Under the pieces are notes generated by a model. The model saw only the letters and a program-made list of their open reading frames with translations. It was not told where the DNA came from and made no database searches. Both the position numbers and the translations under genes were made by a program. A stretch of DNA of 64,000 nucleotides from Castanea sativa (Eukaryota > Streptophyta > Magnoliopsida > Fagales > Fagaceae), in contig NC_134016.1 of assembly GCF_040712315.1 (NCBI RefSeq), positions 2,581,501 through 2,645,500 on the forward strand. Reading direction: 5' to 3'. Below, piece after piece: positions 23,592 to 35,840 of the stretch; the first letter of the stretch is position 1, and each line of letters opens with the position of its first letter.

Positions 23592-25504
23592 CTTCTCTCT
23601 GAAAATTGTGCGTGAAGGAGTATTTATATATAAGTTGAGGTTTAGGTTCAATGCATGTTTAAGATTGGTCAAGACTCCAAAGTCTATCTCCCACAAATTC
23701 GCATGAGCTAAAGTTTAGTAATGTTTTTCATAACTTAAATAATTAATTGTGCGAGTCCTGAAGTCGCTCAAGCAAATTTTTATAAAATCACATTCTTAAC
23801 CTAAGTAATTTACTACGTATACAAAATTTTCCAAATTATACTTATATCCTAACACAAATTATCCCTAAACGTGATCTTAAAATTATAATTTGATATAAAT
23901 AATTGCATATTTGATTTCTACTCGAAAAAATCGAGTAAGAGTTGGCTCTATAGTTTAAAAATATGAAAATTAGAAAAATCTGAATATTAAAACTCAGACA
24001 AAGCTTGCTTGTGAGCCACATGGTTAGGACTTAGGAGTCCTGGCACACCCCCAAAATAAAAAGAAAATAAAATAACTAATAAGGCCTACTTGGGGCTAAA
24101 ATAAAACAAAAAAACACATATTCTCAAAAGTCAAAATATTAAAAACTTAAGCTGTGGTTTTACATAGGCACTCTCAAAAATATTAGTTGGAATTTTTCGG
24201 GTTAACCTTGTCTAAATTCTAGAATAAACATTTTTTTGGTACTCCCTTAGTTGACATACTTTGACGGGACAAATTCATATTAAATGAAATAATTAATTAT
24301 TAAAGTTTAGAATTTGTAAATTAATTTCTCTATTTCATTGTATTTAGTTGATCTTGAGGAGTCCTAACTCATAACTTTGAAAGTGTGGTAAATTTGGTAA
24401 AGCTATTGGAAGTAAGTGACTCTTTTTTTCTTAACTAGTAATTTTTTTACTTAAAACATATTGTTTAATTTAATGAAATAATTATTTGTTTCTCCGTATA
24501 AAATTTATTGTTGGAATTATCCTAAATAAGTACTTTAAAGATAAAAACAATAGTCTCCTTTCCTTATGAAATGATATAGTTTTACATCATTCAAAAAGAT
24601 TGGATCAAGCGTGCGAAAAGTCTAGTAAAAAGAACCTGCATTTTGAATGAAATTGATATATAAAATTGTTTTATTTTTTTGAACTGAGATGTTATCATAT
24701 TTGATTTCAAATATGACTACAAAAAAAATTGATTATGTTGTAGGAAATTGAGCAATGACAATCTAATTATTCTTAGGAATCCACAAGTGAACTTATTTAT
24801 TTTTTCTATGTCTATGGAGTTTATTTACTATGAACATAGATGTTCTTGTTTTTATTTAATTCTTCTAGCTAGTTATGTTTATTCATTATTTACGGAGCTA
24901 TGGGGCTCAAATTTTTCTCCTTTTTACATTTCAAACTCTAAAGAATAGCTAGCTCACAAGAATTTTCTTTTGGCGCCGTAGGAATAATTTCTTTTTAATG
25001 TTTGTTTTAGTGCTAGGTTAATCATGTGGAAAGCTTATAATTTTGTGGATTGTTTGGTGCTATGAATTATGCGAAAATGTTAGTTGTCACTAAATTTGGA
25101 GAATAGTTATTGAATCATTTTTGGAGAACGGTTATTGTTTCTTTCCTTCCACACTTGTGAGATTCTTAGACGTGTGATTGCTGTCACATATCTAGCTCAT
25201 ATAATTGGGTTTGAGATACGATTTTTTTTTTTTTTAATAATTTGATAGTTGCGACGAGAAAGTAGAATTAATGATCAAGAAGTATCAGTCTGTTGAGCTA
25301 CAAGATTCTTAGCTTGAGGTGAGATTAGTATTTAGATAATGTTTCACAACCAATCACAAACTTAGAATTTTTTCATTAACCACAATGAATATTTAAAAAG
25401 AATCGAGGCAAGACAATTAGAGAAGAAAAAAAAGTGATTGCATTATCAAACTGCATCCTGAGTTGAGATTGTTACATCTGAAAAACAATATATAGTCTAT
25501 TAAA
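23592..25504. other. 3' flank of UGT copy 2
   Basis: AT-rich, paralogous to 42435-45249 (3' flank of UGT copy 4) apart from MITEs present only there. From 24249 it is also the outer part of the left inverted-repeat arm. A 66-codon frame at 24748-24948 has its counterpart in the inverted arm but is not conserved in copy 4, so it is not called a gene. Confidence 0.6.
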
Positions 25505-26733
25505 TTAGGAGTTTATGAATTTGGATACAAATACATCAATGTTCTTGTCTGAATTGCCACCCTCACTACCAGCCTTTATTGCCAAATCCCTCCACTTCTT
25601 AGCATTCTCTAGGAAATCTTTCCCTCTCTCACCCTCCATTACTTCCTTGATGCAAAACTCAATCTCTTCTCTTTCAACAATACCATTCTCACAAACCTTA
25701 GCCCTCACTCCCACCTTCCACACATCCTGAACATACTTGGCATTTGTAGTTTGATCAGTCCATTGTGGCACCCCCACCATTGGCACTCCCAAGCTCAATG
25801 CCTCCAAGGTTGAATTCCAACCACAATGTGTTAAAAAGCAACCAATTGCCTTATTTGATAGCACTTCCAGTTGGGAGCACCATTGCACTACCAACCCTTT
25901 ATTTCCTATCTCTTCCACAAATTTTTCAGGGAGCTTTGCTTCCTCAGAAGCCTTAACAACCCACAAGAAATGGAATTTACTTCCTTTTAAAGCAAATGCC
26001 AATTCCTCCATCTGCTTGCTGCTTAAACTAGCCATGCTACCAAAGGATGCATAGATTACAGACCCTTCTGGCTTAGTGTTGAGCCAATTATTGCAAACAA
26101 ATGAGTCTGATATGAAAAGGTTAAGCCCATAATCATTGTCATTTTCTAAACGTTTGTCTAAATAGAAAGATGGAATTGTTGGTCCAATTGGCAGTAATCA
26201 ACAAACTTTTGACATGGAGTCCACCACCTGATATGAGGAAGGATAATAATCAAATTTCTATTGGTACGAAAGGTTACAATAGCATTCCATGTACATGGCT
26301 TATCAGTTATAGATTATCCTTCGCTGCTTGGACATATACATCTTAAAATGAAAAGTCACATAATCTTAAAAGTTACACAGCAACAATTATATAATTGAAA
26401 ACTTCTTGATGGTTACAACCTTCACGATAATGCTAGTATCATTGTCACAAACTTTGTTAGAATTGTTCTATGTGTCAAATTATGCTTGGTTGTTTGTTAA
26501 TATCGCAAAAGTCAACTGTTTTTTCTTCATCACTCGCAATATGTCGAATAGTTTTAGCAAAGTGTATGATACTAGTATTATTGCAACCTTAATTCTAGCA
26601 AGATCTTTATGGAAGTTTCAGGTTAATTATGTTAGGATGAGCATTTGCATCTAGTTATGCATAATAAATTGATCGAGTATTAGATGAAATAACTATAGAA
26701 AAAACAATTGACTAGTATAACATTAATAGCTAA
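24249..26733. repeat. Large inverted repeat, left arm (UGT copy 2 exon 2 plus flank)
   Basis: Reverse complement of 35841-38334. Over the last 176 codons of exon 2 the two arms differ at only two residues. The arm holds UGT exon 2, about 500 bp of intron and 1.25 kb of 3' flank. The outer 3' flank continues leftward in the ancestral order (compare 43100-43200), so this is the parental copy. Confidence 0.9.
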
Positions 26734-26967
26734 GATCCTTATTACTCAATTGACAGCTCTTGATATTTTCAACTGAGACATCCATAATTTTTTTTTTTTT
26801 TTTTAAAAGTATGACATTCATAAGCTCAAACTCATTGTTTTTGCTTTTGAGATAAAAGATATCTCAACATGCTATGTTAATGGACTCTGCAAAAGACAAA
26901 TTGTATAATAAATTTATAACAAAGTGTGTTTGTATAAGACCTCCTTAAGTGAGAATAAAATCTCTAA

Positions 26968-26970
<3 letters not shown>

Positions 26971-27038
<68 letters not shown>
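26971..27038. repeat. (AT)34 microsatellite
   Basis: A pure 68 bp AT run in the UGT copy 2 intron. It is absent from the introns of copies 1 and 4. Confidence 0.97.
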
Positions 27039-27042
<4 letters not shown>

Positions 27043-27066
27043 ATTTTCAATATGAACATTGTGTAA

Positions 27067-28065
27067 TGATAGACCAAAAAATATATTGACCCCTTGTAAT
27101 GAATTAACAAATTAATTAGCCAAGTAAATTAATTAGGTTCAATTACATGCAATGAGCGTGGCAGCACAAACAAATCACCAAATAACTAAATGTAACAGAA
27201 ATTAAATTTGATATGGTAATTTGTTTATGAATGGGAAAACCTACACGGCAAAAACTCTACCGGGTGATTTGAAGGTCACCACTCCCGAGAATCTACTATT
27301 ATCTTAAAAAGCAGTTATAAGTAAAGGAATCTTAGTACCTTATACCAACTTACAGTTGAATCCTTACCCCAATACTCAATTGGACTTGTTCTATAGTGAC
27401 AATCTCTCCTTGTATTGCACGGCTCCCAGTACGTGGCTAACCAAAAGATACGTGGATCCTAGTACGCGACTTGATCACCAACTTAAGAAGGATGCTGGCT
27501 GTAAAGTACTTATGTTCTTCAACACATGAAGATCATGAAGTTGCTTGGTTACAAGACCCTACGGTATACAAACACAACAACTTCTCAATAACTAGGGCAA
27601 ACTAAGTTTCTGGTTACATTTGAGGAATTATGCTCTTGTGTAATTGTGCTCTTGGTTGTGCAACCTGATACGACCCTTAAAATAATCGTTATATATGTTT
27701 AGGGTTATGAGAAAAGAAAGCCCAAACACATACTCACGTATTGGATGAAAAACAATGTAGAAAAACTAAGTTTCATAAACCTCGATAGATAGCCATCTAT
27801 TGAGCTAGCTATCGAGGCACGAGCTTCAGTAGCTTTTAAACCTTTATAGATACTAGCTATCGAGTTTTAAAATTTAGCACTTCATTACTTGATTCTTGGA
27901 CATACTTGCATGGCTTCAATACTTGGACTTGAACTTTTATTCCTTAAAGTATTAAACACATCCTAAATCTACCCAATTACAAGTCAAGTGCGTTTTGTCA
28001 AAAGATTAGCTATAAACTAAAATGTTGACATATGTTCCTAAATTCCAATCACATATGCCCTAACA
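27067..28065 (-). mobile_element. Solo LTR in the UGT copy 2 intron
   Basis: It is 999 bp. On the minus strand it begins tgttagggcatatgtgattg and ends with ca. The exact TSD TGTAA lies at 27062-27066 and 28066-28070. The homologous intron position in copy 1 (about 975) reads gtgtaaaaaag with no insert. The style suggests a copia-type LTR; no internal region is present. Confidence 0.85.
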
Positions 28066-28319
28066 TGTAAAAAAAAAGGGATAAGGTAGAAATTGAAAAG
28101 TAATAAAGTTTTTTTTTTTTTATATATACAAAATATAAATTTTACTTTAATCTAAGTGTATGTGTATGTAATGTTTGTTCTTGGAAACTTGAATTTCGAC
28201 CCTTATTCTCACACCACAAGAATTTTGTACTTATAGAATGATCATCAAGCTAAGAGTACGCAGTAGTAATAATAAATTTTTAAAAAGAAAAGAAAACAAA
28301 ATAATAAACTTATTTAGTG

Positions 28320-29391
28320 CCCTATTGTTTCAGCTTTTAGAAGCTGAAACACGCTTTTTGAAACCAAATAAATAAAATGTGCGTTTGGTAAGATTTTAAA
28401 AGTTGTTTTTTTCTAAAAAAGCTACGTTTTCATTTGTGAAGGAAAAACCCAAATCGCGGAAGCAACCTTTAGCTCCATTGCAAAAAAGTGCTGGTGTGTT
28501 TCATGTTACCGTTGCGCAAATTTCCCAAATTGAACATTAGTTTTTCTTAAAAACCCAATTTTATCCCTTTGTTTATAACACAATTTTACAAAGGAACCCA
28601 ATAATGAAATAAAAAAATGATCTTGCCCATTTCTACCACATGTTATTGGCAGTGGCGAAGAGATCAAGCAGCAGTGGGGAGGAAGACAGGTAGCGGTGAA
28701 GGTAGAGCAGATCAGTAGATGATGGAGGTGTGTTGAGGAAGACAGGCGGCGGTGAAGGTAGAGATCAAGCACCGATTTGACCCATTCCTCCCTTGGTGAT
28801 TTCCCCCTCTATCTTCGTTTGATGAGAACCAAATGGTGTGGTGTGTGTGACCTTTAAGTTTGTGTGTTTTGATGGAATAGAGGGAAAGAAGCTTGCAGAC
28901 GAAGTGGTAAGAAAAAAGAGAGAAAGGAAGAAGAAAAAAAAGAAAAAAAGAAAAAGAGAAGGGTACGTGTGTGGAGGAGAAATAAAGAGGGGAAAAAAAG
29001 AAGAAGGATATATGGGTGACAAAAAAAGTAAAGAAACAAGGGGAAAATAAAATAAAGAATGAAAAATTAAAATTGAGAAATGTTATCACAATATTTTCAT
29101 AATACTTTCACAATAAATCTTAAGTGATAGGTTATTATTAGTTAATATTTATGAGAAAAAATAATTTTTTAGAAACTTTGAAAGTAATTTTTAGAATAAC
29201 TTTTTAGAATGTATTTTCACAACACTTTATATATACATTGTCTTTTTTTGTAATTTACCACTCAAACCGCTACTTTTATAAGTGTTAGCAAAACACTTAA
29301 CTTTTTTAAAAAGTATTTTTTCATACCGCACTTTTTGAAAACCCAATTTTTTCAAAAAGTCCAATTTTAAAAAGCTGAACAAAACTCACTC
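28320..29391. mobile_element. Non-autonomous DNA-element-like insertion in the UGT copy 2 intron
   Basis: Interrupts intron sequence that is continuous in copy 1 (around 1200). TTAGTG flanks both sides (28314-28319 and 29392-29397). The ends share an inverted gtttcagctttt / aaaagctgaac motif. The interior includes a purine-rich run (28900-29060) that produces spurious Lys/Arg- or Phe/Ser-rich frames. Confidence 0.6.
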
Positions 29392-30923
29392 TTAGTGGCT
29401 TAAAAAATGGCTTTCCAACGTGTTACATTAATAGAGCCACATAAAACAATTTGGAGATTAAATTTCTAACAAATTTGAAATAAGAGCTTCTAAGCCACGA
29501 TCAAATTTCTAACCAGTGAATCAAGTGATATTAGAACTCCTCTATGAGTAAGGTAAACAGAAGGAAAAAAGTGTTTGAAAAATATAAATTAATAAATTAA
29601 TATTTAAAAAAAAATTAAAGAAAACAATGCATTTATTTGTTGGCTTAAAAAATGGTATCCGAACATGTTCTATTAATGGGTAAGTATTTCCGATTCAGAC
29701 AGGTTGGTGTGAGCATGCAACATATATAATTGGGATGGTAGGAGACCCAAAATAATTAGGGCGCCCAGCATGAGTAATTTTTTTAATAAAAAAAATGCTA
29801 AAATTATTACAAATTATTCATCATAACATTATAAATTGATGTGGCATATAATTTATTGATTTTGAAGAGGTTCATTCGTTAGGTCTCTGACTCTTCACTT
29901 TTTTTTCTTTTTTTTTTAACGACTCTGGGTTTGGTTTTTCTAACGACTATGAATTTGGACTTTGGACGATTGACATACTGACCATTTTAATCATTATCAG
30001 ATTTTCACACCAATATAAATAAATATCTAAATTCCTTTTTTTTACTGGAGATACCTCAATTTGTAAATATTATATTTTAAATTTTGCATTACCTCTATAA
30101 TCACTTTCATCTCCTCTATTGTCTATTCTAAAAGAAGAGTGAAATGATAAAAAATAGGCAGTCCGACACGTTCATAAAAAAATAAAAATAAATAAAAAAG
30201 GCAGTCCGACCCACACATAAAACAATTTCTTATATGAAAATTATAAAAATGAAATTATTGTATATCATAATTACCCACCTCAGGCTCTAGCTCCTAGAAA
30301 GTGTTGACAAGAACTGCATCGGCTTTATCGGTGCTAGAAAATTGATTGAGCACCATCTCAAAGTAAGCTGGGTACGATCCAGGCAGACTGATGAAAGATG
30401 GCATATCTTCAAGCTCAAGCACAGGTAGACCAGGAATTGAGATGGGTGTGGAAGTAATTGGTAGCTTCAATAGTCCATGATGCACATGATAGTATATGAA
30501 ATTCACAGCACAAGTTTGAGTGAAGAAAGCAGCTCCATATATGCCAAACTTTTTAGATACTTCCAAAGCCCAAGGCAAAAAAGGGTCGTAGATTATGCAA
30601 TCAATTGCGTTTGCAGTGTTTTTGTTCTTTATAATAAGGTCAGCCAGTGTTTTTGAGCCGATAGTTTCCATACGATTGAGACATGCATGGATAGTTTCTG
30701 CTTGGGCGAACCCACCTTCATCATAGCCATCTGATATTGTGTCAAATTGGAGAGAGCTTGATGATTGGGGTTGCATGGTGTTGTGGATGAAAAGGGTTGT
30801 GGCTAGTGTAGCTTTAAGCCCTTTGGAGACCAAACGTTTAGAGAATTGGAGCAATGGATTTATGTGGCCTTGGATTGGAAATGGTAAAGCTAAGACGTGG
30901 CCTCTATAAGCTTTGTTTTCCAT

Positions 30924-31080
30924 TTCTCTCTCACTCGGGAGCTAGCTCAACAACTATTGAGTTTAGTAGCTTTCTAACTTAGAGCTATATTAGGAAGAGA
31001 GTTGTATGTCTTGCTATTTGGTGAACCCTATTTGTAGGAGGAAGTATGCGACTCGACATTTCCAAAGAAAAAAATTATAT
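30924..31080 (-). promoter_or_regulatory. 5' UTR and promoter region of UGT copy 2
   Basis: Near-identical to the regions upstream of copies 1 and 4, including the ctacaaataggg element. The pseudogene may therefore still be transcribed. Confidence 0.4.
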
Positions 31081-31301
31081 TATATTAAATTAAATGTTAT
31101 AAAGAAAAACAAATACTGGTAAGTACTAGGTTGTGCGTGCCATCTTTTCAACTTCAAAAGTTATGGCATATTTTTATTATCAATAATATTAATAACGCGC
31201 GTAAATATACAATTTGTCTTAACTATTTCGTGCGTTGACAAACTGCAATGGTTTGTTTGTCACTATCAAATGAGCTTACTAGTCGTAGAGTGGCCACGTA
31301 A

Positions 31302-31699
31302 GAGCACTCACAACAGTGGTGGTATATTGGTATATTGATATTTTTTAGCTCTTCAAACACCAAGAAGCATGCTCCAGTAGTGGAGCTAAATCTTTTTTTT
31401 TTTAGCTCTAATGAACAGTGCACATCTATAGATAGATGTGCACTGTTCATGAGAGCTAAACAAAAAAAATATTATTTTATTATAGTTGGTGTTGTGAATG
31501 TTTTTTGAGTTGTGGGATATATTATTTTATTGTAGAAGATATATTATTTTATTGTGATGTTTATATTATTTTATTGTGTTGAAAGCTAAAATAGATCCAC
31601 TGGTGCAGCATGTGTGTAAATATGTATAGGTAAAATAGATAAAGTAACTTTTAGTGAAGCTAAAAAGCTAATTTTTTAGCTCCACTGCTGTGGATGCTC
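31302..31699. mobile_element. Harbinger-like MITE, copy 2
   Basis: 398 bp with ends gagcactcacaacagtgg and ccactgctgtggatgctc. A 3 bp TSD, TAA, lies at 31299-31301 and 31700-31702. The empty site in the copy 4 unit (about 49088, cacataaaacagttgcg) contains one TAA, confirming the target. An internal palindrome (31415-31450) has arms gaacagtgcacatcta and its complement. Confidence 0.85.
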
Positions 31700-31702
31700 T
31701 AA

Positions 31703-34446
31703 AACAGTTGCGATAAAGTGAGCATTTGTGTGTTACTAGCATTGTTATCTTACTATGCCATATTTGCTTCTTTTTTTTATCTTTTTTTTTTTTTTTTCAC
31801 CTTATGCCAAGTGGAACATGTACGAAAAGCAAAAACAACGTGTTTTCGAAATAAATGGTTCTTTTTTCCAAAATTAAATGCTTATTGTGTTAATGAAAAA
31901 AATGCAAACTGATCATGATCACTCTGAATCATTGAATTAAAGTTATATGTCCGGTAGACACTTACAGTATATCTATTCATTTATAGTGGTAGGATTGATA
32001 TCGGGTCAAGTCCGCAAATTCATGCCTCTGCCACTGCGGGGCGTTTGCGCATCATAGTACCGATGGTCTAGCCCACATGTGGTAGATATGATCATTCAAT
32101 GAGCTTGTCATTCAAGATCAAGGGAAAAGCCTCCAAAAATAATTTCTGGACATATACAAAACTCATTCAATAAACTTTTTATAAGTCCTTAGGGATAATT
32201 TCAAGGGATTGAAAAACTCATTCAACCATGCATTTTTTTTTTGTGGGGGGGGGTGGGGAATTGTTAGTACATGATCACAAACTAAAGCTTTTTGTTACCT
32301 GATGCAAAAAGTAAAGCAGCTCTCTCAATAAAAGGATTTTCTTATTGAATCAAGAAAAGAAAAAATGAAAGAGCTTACAAAATAAATATCTACTCTGCCT
32401 ATTTATACAATATCAGAGAGAAGCAAGAAGGAAGGAGAAACAGATTAACAGACTGCACTAAGTAACGGGTTAATCATTGGACCAATAAGAGATTGACAGC
32501 TGGCTCTTCTTATAACTGATTTGGGTTTACAATTTCGCAATTGTTGATTCCGTGTTTTCATTGAGCATAATGCTGCCGTTTCTTGCGTCCCTTTATTCCT
32601 CTTGTCAAAGCAATAAGACGTCGTTTTATTGCTGATTCCACTGCGGTTTGATCTGCCTTCTTTCTTTTCTGAAGCATTCATTTTTCTTCGGCCATGGGTT
32701 CATTGTTGGGCTAACTTTCTTTGTGCTAGTTGTTTAGGTGATGAGTTTGTTAATAAATGGTCCACTGTTTAGTTAATAGGCCCACATATTAGGCTCACCC
32801 ATATATTAAACAATACACTATAGCTTCATAATAAGTATTTAGTGTATAACTTGTGTATATGTCTAAATATAATTAAAAATAATCACAATTATACGCATAT
32901 ATGAATTCAAATTATATATGGGGTAAGAGTTACAACTTACACATTTTTTAAGCCATAAATTTCTGAAGTACATAACGATTTAAGGCAATGAAAAACTTCA
33001 TATTTTGATGTATTTTGGGTTTTAGAATTAGAATTAACTCTAAAATGTTAATAACTTGATTTTTGAATGAAGTTAGTTAATAAATTGAAAAAACTAGGTT
33101 GACCCAAGTTAACGAATTAGTGAACAGTTGTTACAATCAGCATATGCTTATAATAATTTTATTAGACAGAATTATAACTCTAGTAAACAACTTGATCATT
33201 AGACTTTTGCCATGGGGACTTCAAAACTCTAGCCCTTTTTCATAGAACTTCATCCACAAATGAACTTGTCCACATCAACACCAATGAGCTCACTAGTAGT
33301 TGTGAGTTGAGAGAAATACTCTTTTTTAACAAAATTTTCTTACAACATTTAGTCTCTCTCGAGGAACATGGGATGGTTACCTTCTCTATGAAAATTGTGC
33401 ATGAAGGAGGATTTATATATAAGTTGAGGTTTAGGTTCAACGCATGTTTAAGATTGGTCAAGACTCAAAAGTCTATCTCCCACAAATTTGCATGAGCCAG
33501 AGTAAATGATATTTAATTTGTACGAAATTTGATATATTTATGAAAATATTAAAAAAAAAAATGCAATTCAACGATTAATTATTCAAAATTCAGGGGACTA
33601 AATTCTCTCTCCAAAACCTTGTCCCCCCGAGTGTGCCCTGTACCATTTTGTAACTGTTTTCACTGCACTTTTCCAGCGAGTTCAGTGGGATGAAAGCAAA
33701 CAAAACAGCAAGTGAAGCATGTTTTGAATTTGAAACATGGAGACGTGTTTCAAATTCAAAAAACACTTCTTCATTTCCGTTTGATTTCACAACTAAGAAT
33801 TATTACCTGATTTTTTTCATCTCTTAAAATCTTCACTACGTTTCTTTGTTTTATAATTTTCCAAAGCCATCAAAAACAGAGAGAGAGAGATTCAAATATC
33901 TTGGTAGAAAGTCCCAGTCCTGAGGGAAGACAAGCAAAAGCTGCATAACCCCAAATCCTAACCAAACCCAAAATCCCCATTCAAACCCAAACTCAAACAC
34001 CTTTCCTTCATAAGCCACAAACCCGAAATCCCCAAACACAAAATACCAACCAGCAAACGCCACCGTACGGACCGATCAGAATTCCAAGCCGCCGCCGCAA
34101 ATGACCCAGCCATTCTCCACGGATGCCGCTTGACCCATTGCGAGATGCTTAGCGGAAAATGCTGCGTATATATCTCTCACCTCTCATTTATTTTGCTTGA
34201 ATTTTTTCATGAATTTTTGGCTTCTGAGTGCCTGTAAGCTTGGACCATAGACATTGCCATAATAGACTTCAGCACTAACTTTCTAGGCTATGGGCTCATT
34301 TTTGGGTAATACTTTCTTTGGACTAGTTGTTTAGGTGATAGGTTAGTTAAAATAAATGGTCCTGTTCAGTTAATAGGCCCACAGATTAGACTCACCCATA
34401 TATTAAACCATACGCTCTAACTTCGTAATAATTAACTAGTGTATAA
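31703..34446. other. Upstream DNA of UGT copy 2, internally duplicated
   Basis: Paralogous in blocks to unit 1 (5570-5650, 5950-6060, 8320-8585, 10390-10990, 12965-13551). The module with gggctagttgtttaggtgat occurs here at about 32715 and 34310. It holds the empty GTTAC site matching the gypsy target. No gene is supported. Confidence 0.55.
33722..33761. repeat. Short perfect hairpin
   Basis: Stem arms ttttgaatttgaaaca (33722-33737) and its exact complement (33746-33761) around an 8 bp loop. Function unknown. Confidence 0.7.
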
Positions 34447-35600
34447 GAGCATCCACAGCAGTAGAGCTAAAAATTTAGCTTTTTAGTTTCACAAAAAGTT
34501 ACTTTATCTATTTTACCTATACATTTTACAAAACATGCTGCAACAGTGAATCTATTTTAACTTTCAACACAATAAAATAATATAAACTTCACAATAAAAT
34601 AATATATCTACTTCTGATAAAATAATATATTCATTCTGATAAATAACAATCACAACCAACCAACCTATCACTACCACTACCACCATGCCGACTCTTCCAC
34701 CGCCACCGCAATCACTACCGTCACCGCCGCCCACCGTCACCGCCGCCACCGCCGCCACGTAATAGAATAATATATTATCTACCGATAAACAATCAATCAC
34801 GTGTTGTCATCACCACTTTGTCACTACCATCACCGCCATTGCAAGCGCCACCACCACCGCAACCGCCACCATCAAAAAAATTATTTTTTTCTCACCAATA
34901 TTAAATAGTAATAATCTACCGCTTAAAATTTATTACAAAAATATTATAAAACATTACTTAATTTTAATTTCTTATTATTCTTTATTTTATTTTTATTATT
35001 TATCTTATTTGTTGGTTTCACCCAAATACCCGTATTTTTTTCCTCTTTGTTTGTTTCATTTCTTCAATCCTCGAACTTTTCTTTACGAAAGTGAATGAGA
35101 GACAGAGAGAGGCACGGTGATAAAAGAAAGGAAAAAAAATGGAGCAAAACCCAGAAGGATCGGCGGTGAGCTCAGAAGGATCGGCGGTCAAACTCAACCA
35201 AAAACCCAGATCAAACTCATAAGGATCGGCGGCGTGGGTCTGAGCTAATCGGCGGCTTGGAGGGTCGGTGACGGTGTGGGTTTGAGAGCTTGGGACGAAG
35301 TGGGTCTGAGGTTGAGAGGGTTGATCGGCGGTGGGTCGGTGACGGTGGGTCTCAGCTGGTGGGTCTCGGCGACGGTGAGCTTGAGAGAGTTGAGAGCTTC
35401 GGACGGCGTGGGTCTCAGCGACGGTGAGCTTGAGAGAGGACGGCGTGGGTCTCGGCGACGGTGAGCTTGAGATAGTTGAGAGCTTCGGACGGCGTGGGTC
35501 GGTGACGGGCCGGCGGCGGTGAGCTTGAGTGAGTTGAGAGAGTTGAAAGAGAAGAGATGAGAGTTGAAAGCTTCAGTGCACACAGAGATGAGAGTGACTG

Positions 35601-35635
<35 letters not shown>

Positions 35636-35840
35636 CTTTGTATTATTTTAATCGGGGCCGAATAAAAAATTCTTTTTTTTTTATAACTCTCAGCTACAGT
35701 GCTCATGTATTGATACATGAGCACTGTAGCGCAAAGCTAAATTTTTTTAGCTTTGCCTCCACTGCTGCAGGATGGTTTTTGGGGTTTGAGTGGAGCTAAA
35801 ATAGCAATATAGCTATTTAGCTCCACTGCTGTGAATGCTC
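34447..35840. mobile_element. Harbinger-like MITE, long copy 3
   Basis: 1394 bp with ends gagcatccacagcagtagag and the inverted ctccactgctgtgaatgctc. It shares the 5'-subterminal tttacctatacattttac block with copies 1 and 2. It carries an internal palindrome (about 35693-35731, arms ctacagtgctcatgta and its complement), CCA/CCG-rich repeats at 34660-34870, repeated gacggtgagcttgagag units at 35160-35560, and an (AG)n run near 35605-35633. The flanks are TAA on the left and TTA on the right, not a true direct repeat, so a rearrangement followed insertion. Confidence 0.75.

Larger units (their letters stand above)
25505..30923 (-). pseudogene. UGT74-type glycosyltransferase, copy 2, with two nonsense codons
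   Basis: Exon 1 complement(30279..30923) and exon 2 complement(25505..26227), in the same gene model as copy 4. Exon 1 carries YPxQGH-type FPIQGHINP, then a TAG at 30294-30296 in place of the Tyr codon of NTFYELEPE. Exon 2 has a TGA at 26198-26200 (codon 10), where the inverted copy reads CGA (Arg). The remaining frame is clean and includes a full PSPG box (WCSQLEVL ... PQWTDQ). The 4051 bp intron is swollen by an (AT)34 tract, a solo LTR and a ~1.07 kb insertion. Any product would stop before the donor-binding domain. Assignment of the two exons to one gene rests on order and on the copy 1 and copy 4 layouts. Confidence 0.88.

Noticed and set aside
24748..24948. 66-codon frame present in both inverted-repeat arms
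   Set aside because: Its presence in both arms only reflects their recent duplication; the copy 4 flank does not keep the frame.
28765..29089. Phe/Ser- and Lys-rich open frames
   Set aside because: Caused by a long purine-rich run within an intronic insertion; absent from the other UGT introns.
35245..35724. 159-codon open frame on the minus strand
   Set aside because: Repeat-derived (gacggtgagcttgagag units and an AG run) inside a MITE; Ser/Leu/Pro low complexity.
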